DNA of 34,156 bases from Rhodobacterales bacterium RIFCSPHIGHO2_02_FULL_62_130 (GTDB lineage Bacteria; Pseudomonadota; Alphaproteobacteria; Rhodobacterales; Rhodobacteraceae): assembly GCA_001828855.1 (NCBI GenBank), contig MHZT01000010.1:1-34156 (forward strand), given 5' to 3'. Positions 24,151 to 30,686 of the stretch are shown here, in pieces. Position 1 is the first letter of the stretch; every line of letters begins with the position of its first letter. The notes below the pieces were generated by a model, which worked only from the letters and a program-made list of their open reading frames with translations, ran no database searches and was not told where the DNA came from. Both the position numbers and the translations under genes were made by a program.

Positions 24151-25254
24151 TTACCACTCGGCAGCAGCCGCAGCACCGCCGCCGACCAGCGGCATCGGCT
24201 CGGTCGCCCAGGGGCCATTGGCGATCAGACGATCAACAAAGGCAGCAGGCGCGTCGGGCGCGTCGTATTGCAGATACTGCTCGTAGTTCGACGGCGTGAC
24301 GCAGCTCAGCTGGAACAGGCTTTCGCGCTTGTCGTCCGAAAGTTCGCTCGGAACGATCTCGCCCGTCGCGGCCAGATAGGCGGTGTAAAGACCGACAGCC
24401 GAAGCCATGTAGCCGCGGTGGAAGGTTTCACCGACGATGGCGTTGTTGCCACGGCCCGATTGCAGGTCTTCCAGCGTTTTCGGATAGAGGCCGTCCGAGG
24501 CGAATTTCACCTTGTCCAGAAGGCCCGCGTTTTCAAACGACTGCATCGCGCCGATCTGCATGCCGTCATCGGCACTCCACACGCCATTGATCTGGTCGCC
24601 ATACTTCACGATCAGGTCTTGCGCGTTGCGGGCACCCAGTTGCGGATCCCAGTTCGAGGGACGCTCGTCCAGAATGGTGATGTCGGGCCAGTTGGCTTCG
24701 ATCTCGGCGCGGAAGCCCGCGACGCGGGTTTTCGAGGTGGTCGAGTCCGGCACGCCCGGCAGCAGCACGACATTGCCCTTACCACCGATGGCTTCAGCAA
24801 TCGCCTTGGCACCGCAAGCGCCCGATGACAGGCCCGGGATCTTCTGGAAGGCAACAAAGTTGTCGCCCACATCCTGCGGCTTGTAATCGGCGGGCTTGTT
24901 CCACCAGATCGTCACATAGCCACCGGCTTGTTTCACCGCGTCAACGATGGTCGGCGCGTCCGACGAGGCCACGGTGTTGACGAACATGATCGGGGTCTTG
25001 CCCGACGCAAGGATCGACATGATCCCGGCAATCTCGGTCTGCGACGAGCCGTTCGAGTTCACGATCTCCAGCGGAATGCCCAGTTCCTCCGACAGGGCTT
25101 TGCCGCCTTCGATGTTCGAAATCATGTAAGGGTTCGTGGTGTTGATGACCGAAACCACCAGCACCATGTCTTCCTTGGCAACCGGTGCGGCAAAGGCGGC
25201 CCCGGCAACGACGCTGGCGGAAACACCGGCCAGCAAAAGGCTTTTCACGTTCAT
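24151..25254 (-). CDS. Periplasmic sugar-binding protein (importer 2)
   Basis: This 367-residue substrate-binding protein of the Peripla_BP_4/RbsB type has a Sec signal peptide MNVKSLLLAGVSASVVAGAAFA cut after about residue 22. The start at 25254 has GGAGG ten bases upstream; eight further in-frame codons (to 25278) would lie before the ribosome site. The mature protein shows NTTNPYMISNIEGGKALSEELGI, IMFVNTVASSDAPTIVDAVKQAGG, GKGNVVLLPGVPDS and WSADDGMQIGAMQSFENAG. Two cysteines (SGACGAK and FQLSCVTPS) might form a disulfide. It is longer than RbsB and not close to the binding protein of importer 1, so the two importers probably take different ligands. Confidence 0.93.
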   Translation of the reverse strand: MNVKSLLLAGVSASVVAGAAFAAPVAKEDMVLVVSVINTTNPYMISNIEGGKALSEELGIPLEIVNSNGSSQTEIAGIMSILASGKTPIMFVNTVASSDAPTIVDAVKQAGGYVTIWWNKPADYKPQDVGDNFVAFQKIPGLSSGACGAKAIAEAIGGKGNVVLLPGVPDSTTSKTRVAGFRAEIEANWPDITILDERPSNWDPQLGARNAQDLIVKYGDQINGVWSADDGMQIGAMQSFENAGLLDKVKFASDGLYPKTLEDLQSGRGNNAIVGETFHRGYMASAVGLYTAYLAATGEIVPSELSDDKRESLFQLSCVTPSNYEQYLQYDAPDAPAAFVDRLIANGPWATEPMPLVGGGAAAAAEW

Positions 25255-25304
25255 TCTGTCTATTCCTCCATTTGACAAAATTCTCTCGGTCGCCCGCTTT
25301 GGGG

Positions 25305-26546
25305 TCAGCCGCGATAGGCGTTGAAGAAGCTGCGCAGGTCACCGACGAAGAGGTCGGGAACTTCCAAAGGTGCGAAGTGGCCGCCTTCGTTGTGGACGCG
25401 GTACTGCTTCAGGTTGAAGTACTTCTCGGTCCAGGTCATCGGCGGCTTGTAGATCTCGCCGGGGAAGATCGAGACAGCGGTGGGCACGCCCACGACCGGG
25501 AAGCGGTCGTGGCTGGGCGTCCACGGATTGCCGCGGCATTCCCAGTAATAGCGCGATGAGGTGCCCCCGGTGCGGGTCAGGAAGTAAACCGCCGCGGTGG
25601 TGATCAGGTCTTCCTTGGGCCAGACCTTTTCAAAGGCCGCAGTGCCCACGCCACGTTCGGCCAGACCCCAGAAATAGCGCTTTTCGGTGATCCATGCGAG
25701 CTGACCGGCGGGCGAGTCCGTCACCAAAGCCGCCAGCGTCTGGGGCTTGGTCAGCTGCATCTCGCCATAGCCGCTCTCGTTCTGCACGAAGAGCTTACCG
25801 CGTTCGAACCAGCCGGCCTCCTCGGCGGTGTATTCGCTTTCGGCGGGCAGGCCCAGAACCGGGTCAAACTTGACGCCTTCGGGCTGGTCGGGATGCGACG
25901 GCAGATAGTGGCTCATCTGCGCCGGGAAGTGGGTGTAAACCCCGATCACATCCTTTTCATACTTGTGACCATGTTGCTGGGCGATCAGCGCGCCCCAGTC
26001 ACCGCCCGCCGTGGCATAGCGCTCATACCCCAGAATTTCCTTCATCAGGGTGTTTTCAAGGTCTGCTGTGTGCCAGAAGTTCCAGCCGGTTTCCTTGAGC
26101 GGCGCCGAGAATCCATAGCCCGGCAGCGAGATGAGAACGACGTCAAAGCTGTCCTCTTCCTTGCCGCCATAGGCGACGGGATCGGTGAGGGGGCCAATCA
26201 CCTTGCGCAAATCCCAGAACGTCCAGGGCCAGCCATGATGGATCAGAAGCGGCATCGGGTTCTTGCCCTTGCCCTTCACATGGATGAAGTGCAGCGGAAC
26301 GCCCATCAGATCGACCTTGAACTGCGGCAGTTCGTTCATCCGCCGTTCAACGTCGCGCCAGTCGTAATCTTCAATCCAGTAGCGGATCAGTTCACGGTGA
26401 TAGGCGGTGTTGTAGCCGTATTTCCAATCATCATTGGCAAAGTCATCGGGAAAGCGGGTGCGCTTCAGCCGGTCCATCATGTCGGCCAGATCGGCCTCGG
26501 GGATAGAGATCTTGTAGGGCTTCACATCGTATTTCGTCGCCAGCAT
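25305..26546 (-). CDS. Epoxide hydrolase, alpha/beta-hydrolase with EHN domain
   Basis: This 413-residue enzyme of the microsomal-type epoxide hydrolase family opens epoxides to diols. The N-terminal EHN domain (PYKISIPEADLADMMDRLKRTRFPDDF) covers roughly residues 10-115. The catalytic domain has the oxyanion motif HGWPW at 104-108, nucleophile D183 in GGDWGALIAQ, and the catalytic His H390 in NEGGHFAPLE. No signal peptide is evident, so it should be cytosolic. GGGAGG precedes the ATG. It sits between pepD and importer 2 on one strand with short gaps, so it probably acts on the imported compound or detoxifies an epoxide by-product. Confidence 0.92.
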   Translation of the reverse strand: MLATKYDVKPYKISIPEADLADMMDRLKRTRFPDDFANDDWKYGYNTAYHRELIRYWIEDYDWRDVERRMNELPQFKVDLMGVPLHFIHVKGKGKNPMPLLIHHGWPWTFWDLRKVIGPLTDPVAYGGKEEDSFDVVLISLPGYGFSAPLKETGWNFWHTADLENTLMKEILGYERYATAGGDWGALIAQQHGHKYEKDVIGVYTHFPAQMSHYLPSHPDQPEGVKFDPVLGLPAESEYTAEEAGWFERGKLFVQNESGYGEMQLTKPQTLAALVTDSPAGQLAWITEKRYFWGLAERGVGTAAFEKVWPKEDLITTAAVYFLTRTGGTSSRYYWECRGNPWTPSHDRFPVVGVPTAVSIFPGEIYKPPMTWTEKYFNLKQYRVHNEGGHFAPLEVPDLFVGDLRSFFNAYRG

Positions 26547-26569
26547 GGTTTCCTCCCTCGCGGCAAATC

Positions 26570-26602
26570 CGGGGCAAATCTCTCCGGTTTGCCCGGACGC
26601 GC
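26570..26602 (-). other. Imperfect hairpin between pepD and epoxide hydrolase genes
   Basis: TCCGGGGCAAA and TTTGCCCGGA pair with one bulged G around a short loop. No T run is present, so internal processing is more likely than termination. Confidence 0.4.
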
Positions 26603-26649
26603 AGAGGCGTCGGGGCAGCAGGTTCAGTCAGATCGGGGTCTTTCGGGCC

Positions 26650-28116
26650 TTAGTGCTTCAGGCTGCGCATCACGTCCTTGATCAGCGGCCAAACCCGCGC
26701 AGCCGAGGTGTGGTCCATGGATTCTTTCGGTGAATGCAGGTCATACAGGTTGGTCCCGATGCCAATGGTATCCAGCCCCTCGATCCGCTGGGTGAACATC
26801 CCCAGCTCCAGCGAGCAGACCGACACCAGCACGTCAGGCTTGCGGCCCATCACGCGCTCATAGCTTTCCTTGGCAATCTCCAGCATGCGCGAGCGGGGGT
26901 TCCACGGGAATTCCGGCGCATCCAGACCGATCTGCTTGGCGCGCACGCCCTCTCCCGCCAGTTCGGCAATCTGGAACATCTGGTCCAGAAGCAGATGCTT
27001 GCGCGAGGTGACAGCGCTGGTGATGGTCGAAGTGATTTCCACCTGATCGCCCAGCGTCCGCATGAAACCGATATTGTTCGAGGTTTCCCAGTTGCCCGCC
27101 ACTTCCAGATTCTGGTTGGTGATGCCATTGGGCAAAAGCGAGATCACCTGCACCAGCCGCCGCGCCGCCGCGTCCGAGAATACCCGCGCCGGGGCTGCAT
27201 CACCGCGCGCAACCGAAATGCGCATGTCGGGGTCGGCAATGCGGAATTCGGACCGGATATCGCGGGCCAGCGCCTCGACCGCCTGGGTCACGGCGCCCAG
27301 CTCTGCCGGGGCGACCAGCAGCGTGGCCTGCGCCTCGGCCGGGATGACGTTGTTCTGCACGCCGCCCATGACCGTGGCAACCTGCACCGGCCCCGCCTTC
27401 ATCGCCGCACGCATCAGGCGGGCCAGAAGCACAATCGCATTGCCGCGTTCGAAATGGATGTCAAATTCGCAATGCCCGCCGCGCAGACCGCGAATATCGA
27501 TCACCAGCGCCACTGCACCCGCAGGGGCCGCTTGCCACTGGGTGTCCACATCAATCCGGCAAGACACGTCGCCCGAACAGCCCGCCAGCAGTTGCTTTTC
27601 TTCAATCCAGTTGAAGTCGATCATCCGCTTGCCGGTCAGCGTGGTCAGGTCAACGTTGTCGCCCCCCACCTTGCCCATCTCTTCCATCACGGTCATCACG
27701 CATTCCAGCGGCGGATGCGGGATGTCGGTCGAATCCAAGAGCGCCAGCATATAGGAAATGCCCAGACCGTTATCGGCGCCCAGCGTTGTGCCCGCCGCGC
27801 GGATGCGGTCACCGTCCACGACCAGCTTGACGCCTTGGGTCGCAAAATCATGCTCCACCCCGTCATCCAGTTTGCAGACCATGTCGATATGGCCGTGCAG
27901 GATGACGGTGGGGGAGTTTTCATAGCCCGCCGTGCCCGGCTTTTTCACAATGATGTTGTCCAGCGCGTCGCGGTGATAGACCAACCCGCGGGCGGTGGCG
28001 AACTCAGCAATGAAATCCGTCGCCTGCTTTTCATGCTGCGAGCAGCGGTGCTTGGCGCTGAGCTTTTCGAAAAAGCCCATAACTTCCTGCGGTTCGATTC
28101 CTTGCAGCACTGACAC
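26650..28116 (-). CDS. pepD: Beta-Ala-His (Xaa-His) dipeptidase, M20 family aminoacyl-histidine dipeptidase
   Basis: This 488-residue cytosolic zinc dipeptidase matches the usual PepD length. Metal and catalytic residues by family pattern are H76 and D78 in HGHIDM, D115 in GADNGLG, and E145/E146 in VMEEMGKVGG, with HCEFDIHFERGNA from the dimerisation domain and IGIGTNLYDLHSPKE near the C-terminus. The start is GTG at 28116 with GGGGAG six bases upstream; the open frame to 28383 runs through the promoter and operator and is not coding. It is the first gene of the second operon and is preceded by operator site 3. A peptidase in a sugar regulon suggests an amino-acid or peptide-linked substrate. 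Confidence 0.92.
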   Translation of the reverse strand: MSVLQGIEPQEVMGFFEKLSAKHRCSQHEKQATDFIAEFATARGLVYHRDALDNIIVKKPGTAGYENSPTVILHGHIDMVCKLDDGVEHDFATQGVKLVVDGDRIRAAGTTLGADNGLGISYMLALLDSTDIPHPPLECVMTVMEEMGKVGGDNVDLTTLTGKRMIDFNWIEEKQLLAGCSGDVSCRIDVDTQWQAAPAGAVALVIDIRGLRGGHCEFDIHFERGNAIVLLARLMRAAMKAGPVQVATVMGGVQNNVIPAEAQATLLVAPAELGAVTQAVEALARDIRSEFRIADPDMRISVARGDAAPARVFSDAAARRLVQVISLLPNGITNQNLEVAGNWETSNNIGFMRTLGDQVEITSTITSAVTSRKHLLLDQMFQIAELAGEGVRAKQIGLDAPEFPWNPRSRMLEIAKESYERVMGRKPDVLVSVCSLELGMFTQRIEGLDTIGIGTNLYDLHSPKESMDHTSAARVWPLIKDVMRSLKH

Positions 28117-28227
28117 GTGCGTCTCCCCTTCATGTTCCACGCTTAAGCCTGCTTGACACGGGGCAAACGGTGTCCTCTTCACCTTAGCTCCCAGCCACAT
28201 CGGCGGCGATCCTGCCGTTTGAAACTT

Positions 28228-28249
28228 TTGTTCATAACTTGCACATTTG
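28228..28249 (-). promoter_or_regulatory. SorC-type operator, site 3 (pepD operon)
   Basis: The dyad TGTTC-N7-GCACA (28229-28245), one mismatch from perfect, has the same TT and TTTG flanks as sites 1 and 2. It lies 112 bases upstream of the pepD GTG start. I see no convincing -35/-10 pair near it. Confidence 0.7.
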
Positions 28250-28274
28250 TTTCTTGTATTACTGATACCAAAAG

Positions 28275-28339
28275 AATCCCCGGCGTGACAACTGAATTTC
28301 CTCGATAGGAAAAAAATCCCCGGAGCAATGAAATTCCTT
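28275..28339. repeat. Imperfect direct repeat with 40-base period
   Basis: AATCCCCGG occurs at 28275-28283 and 28315-28323, each followed by a GAATTTCCT or GAAATTCCT block. The spacing is close to four helical turns. It lies upstream of the pepD operator and may mark a protein-binding array or the edge of the foreign DNA to the right. Confidence 0.5.
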
Positions 28340-28381
28340 GGATGATCAGGGGGGTAGGCTCTACAGCGATGGACATGCCGC

Positions 28382-29158
28382 ATGCCCTACCGGAGATCGT
28401 GCCGCCGTCCTGTGATGATTGCAGCCTTTGCCCGAGGACTGATTCGACGCTATCGCCTGACTACGCCGCAATTCGCAGACCGTGTGCTAGGCAAATCGCA
28501 AGCCTTGCGGCTGCCGAACCGCGTCCTCCTAATCTTCACGGGCAACAACCTCACCTTCGAGGGCGACATGACGCGCCGTGTGATCAAGTGCCGGATCGAC
28601 GCGCGCTCCGCGACGCCCTTCGACCGTGAGTTTGCAATGGACCCCTTGGCCCACGTTCGCACCCATCGCCTCGAGATGGCGACGGCAATCTGCACCTTGA
28701 TCCGCGCATATCAGACGTCTGGGGCGCCACGCGCGAAGGGGCGTATGGCAAGCTTTGAGGACTGGGACGACATTGTCCGTCAGACTGTCGTGTGGGTTGG
28801 GACAGTTTTGGCACCCGGCGAATATGGCGACCCGATGGACCTTGTCCGCGAGGCACAGGCCGCCGATCCCATGGTGGATGCGTTGGGTGACCTGTTACAG
28901 GCGCTGTCGGCGCAATTCAGCGATGACTGGTTCACGGGCAAGGATGTTCAGAAGTCCATCGAAACATCCATCTCGTTGACCCTGAAAGACGCCCTGAACG
29001 ATGTGGCGGGGCGTGATATCTCAGAAAATGCGCGCAGCATCGGCAAGCTGCTGTCGGGCCGCAATGGTCAGATTGCCCACGGGCTGCGCCTGACGGCCCG
29101 CAAGGTAAACACCAAAGACGCCGTGTCCTACCGCGTGGAAAAGGAGGGCGGCCCCTAG
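28382..29158 (+). pseudogene. C-terminal part of a phage/plasmid-type replication helicase or primase-helicase gene
   Basis: The reading frame carries, from about residue 22, RYRLTTPQFADRVLGKSQALRLPNRVLLIFTGNNLTFEGDMTRRVIKCRIDA. This is the sensor and arginine-finger end of the AAA+ helicase domain found in prophage and integrative-element replication proteins. A helical C-terminal region follows. The Walker A and B part is absent and the first codons are of poor quality, so the gene is truncated at its 5' end near 28400-28450. Its junction with the pepD promoter marks the border between the regulon and decayed mobile DNA. Confidence 0.8.
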
Positions 29159-29160
29159 AA

Positions 29161-29280
29161 TGGGGGGAATGACGGGAATGGCGGGAATGTTTCCTGTCTT
29201 TCGCGGATGCAAATTTTTTTGGGGATCACACACATATAGAAGCACTGGGAAACACTCCCGCCATTCCCCCCATTCCCGCC
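29161..29280. repeat. GGGAATG-rich inverted repeat downstream of helicase remnant
   Basis: Three GGGAATG units stand at 29165-29189. The 21-base block at 29174-29194 pairs with 29248-29268 with a single mismatch across about 53 bases. Further CATTCCC units follow to 29280. The loop contains a T8 run and an alternating CACACACATATA stretch. The convergent, iteron-like units next to a replication gene suggest an origin or a regulatory cruciform of the former mobile element. Confidence 0.65.
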
Positions 29281-29407
29281 AAATGGCCTTGTGGTCGCCC
29301 CTGCGGAAAGGGCATGGTGACGGTTGTCATGTCCCGTGGGTTGGTCGGTGTGCTTTCCCTTGCCGCCTGCGTCGCAAGCCCTGCCCAGCAGAGCGCGACG
29401 GCTGACC

Positions 29408-29578
29408 ATGACGGAACAGCGGTCACCCCCTCCGTCTCCCGGCCTGACAACGCTGGTCCATGGCGAGGAAGACGACGGCGGTGGCACGCAGATCGAGGTT
29501 CTGCCGATTACCCTGCCAGAACCGCAGGGTTTCCTCGCCTCGGTCGCTGATATCATGGCACGGCTGCGCGCCTTCTGA
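29408..29578 (+). CDS. Small hypothetical protein in mobile-element remnant
   Basis: A 56-residue frame begins MTEQRSPPPSPGLTTLVHGEEDDGGGTQIEVLPITLPEPQGFLASVADIMARLRAF. It has a proline-rich start and acidic middle and no family I recognise. The amino-acid pattern looks coding, and it lies downstream of the helicase remnant on the same strand. No strong ribosome site is evident. A longer in-frame start at 29324 exists but is less credible. Confidence 0.4.
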   Translation: MTEQRSPPPSPGLTTLVHGEEDDGGGTQIEVLPITLPEPQGFLASVADIMARLRAF

Positions 29579-29748
29579 TCGCAAGGGGAAAGTCCGATCC
29601 CTCGATCAGCGCAATACATGGTGCCGCGCGCAGGTTCGGGGTCGAGGCGGTTGACCTCTGGACCGAAACCGCTGCCGTCACTTTCGATCCACTGACGGCG
29701 GCGCTGTGGCAAGATGCCCACGAGGTCGCTGACATCGCTGCGGGCTGA
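29575..29748 (+). pseudogene. Open frame without start codon, coding-like
   Basis: The frame overlaps the stop of the preceding small gene and reads LIARGKSDPSISAIHGAARRFGVEAVDLWTETAAVTFDPLTAALWQDAHEVADIAAG followed by a stop. Composition is typical of real protein, but the frame has an upstream stop at 29548 and no ATG or GTG before the coding-like part. It may be the tail of a gene shifted out of frame by a deletion, or be reached by ribosomal frameshifting from the gene before it. Confidence 0.35.
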
Positions 29749-29878
29749 TGTGTTCGGCACGGGCAAAATGTCGGTCACAGCCGTGCTGCGCGGGTGGCTG
29801 GCTTGTCATCGGCTTAACCCCATGGGCTTTGGTCGCTCAGCCTCGGTTAACAAGCTGAGTGCCTTGGCCGCTGCCTAG
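29714..29878 (+). CDS. Small hypothetical open frame
   Basis: A 54-residue frame begins MPTRSLTSLRADVFGTGKMSVTAVLRGWLACHRLNPMGF and ends at TAG. No family is recognised and no clear ribosome site is seen. It overlaps the preceding startless frame and could equally be non-coding. Confidence 0.2.
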   Translation: MPTRSLTSLRADVFGTGKMSVTAVLRGWLACHRLNPMGFGRSASVNKLSALAAA

Positions 29879-29910
29879 CGCTTGGATTGTTGCGACAGGG
29901 CATACGTTGG

Positions 29911-30537
29911 TCAGAGGAAGCTGAACTGGCTTTTCAAATCGTCGACGTAGAGAATTTTGGATATTCCGAGCGCTGTATCTGTGGGGCAAGGCTCATACGT
30001 CATGTCAATTAGCATCCGACTGCCATAGCGTTTGAAACCGGCAAACCAGCGATGACGAAAACCGGCATCGATTTGAAGGCTGACGTGGCGGTCGCTTACG
30101 GCCTCAACATAGGCGACATCGCCCGCGACGACCGACTGAAGGAAATCGTCGCGTCCAAACAGGGCCGCGCTTTCTTCCACCAGATGGTTGCGCAGCGCAG
30201 GTTTCGCGCCCATGGCGAAATCGGGCCAGACGGACTGGAAGCCCGCCGAGGCAACCTGAAGAGTGATGCTTTCGAGATCAAACAGCGCGCGAAGCTGCGA
30301 CTGGCCGGACACCATATGTGCGTCATAGGCAAGACTGCCACGGTATGTTGCGATAAACAGATCGTTCAGCCTGTGCTTGGCATGTGCGGGCGGTATGTCG
30401 GTGCCTGCCTCCCATCGTGAGATTGTTGCCTGAGAGACGGACAGCATTTCAGCCAGCACCGCTTGCTTCAGTCGGTTCGTCTTGCGCCATGCCCGTAAAT
30501 TTTCACCAAACGGTGCAATGCCCATCGACCTGCCCAA
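29911..30537 (-). CDS. XRE-family transcriptional regulator
   Basis: This 208-residue protein has an N-terminal HTH_3 domain at about residues 10-60 (FGENLRAWRKTNRLKQAVLAEMLSVSQATISRWEAGTDIPP). The C-terminal 140 residues are without a recognised motif (LFDLESITLQVASAGFQSVWPDFAMGAKPALRNHLVEESAALFG, VSLQIDAGFRHRWFAGFKRYGSRMLIDMTYEP) and may be a PAS- or sensor-like domain. Start at M1 (30537) or M5 (30525). It is downstream of the barrel protein gene on the same strand but separated from it by a strong hairpin. It may be a leftover regulator of the accessory region. Confidence 0.85.
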   Translation of the reverse strand: MGRSMGIAPFGENLRAWRKTNRLKQAVLAEMLSVSQATISRWEAGTDIPPAHAKHRLNDLFIATYRGSLAYDAHMVSGQSQLRALFDLESITLQVASAGFQSVWPDFAMGAKPALRNHLVEESAALFGRDDFLQSVVAGDVAYVEAVSDRHVSLQIDAGFRHRWFAGFKRYGSRMLIDMTYEPCPTDTALGISKILYVDDLKSQFSFL

Positions 30538-30644
30538 AGTTTCACTCTGCGCCAGTCGTTACAGCAGCGCGGCAAACAGTGGCAACTGACCTTAAGTGTA
30601 TGGACAAACGTTGTTTTCGTCGGTGACTGTATCGAAAGGTGCGT

Positions 30645-30671
30645 GGTTGCCCGCTTGAAGTGCGGGCAACC
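30645..30671 (-). terminator. Hairpin terminator-like element downstream of the barrel protein gene
   Basis: A perfect 10-bp stem GGTTGCCCGC/GCGGGCAACC with a seven-base loop lies 16 bases after the stop. It is not followed by a clear T run, so termination strength is uncertain. Confidence 0.6.
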
Positions 30672-30686
30672 GCCGACGGTCATATG

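Noticed and set aside
20563-25254. Calling importer 2 a riboflavin transporter (RfuABCD-like) because an FMN riboswitch is nearby
   Set aside because: The riboswitch lies downstream of the importer genes and can act only on ribH2; the importer carries the SorC-type dyad upstream of pepD instead.
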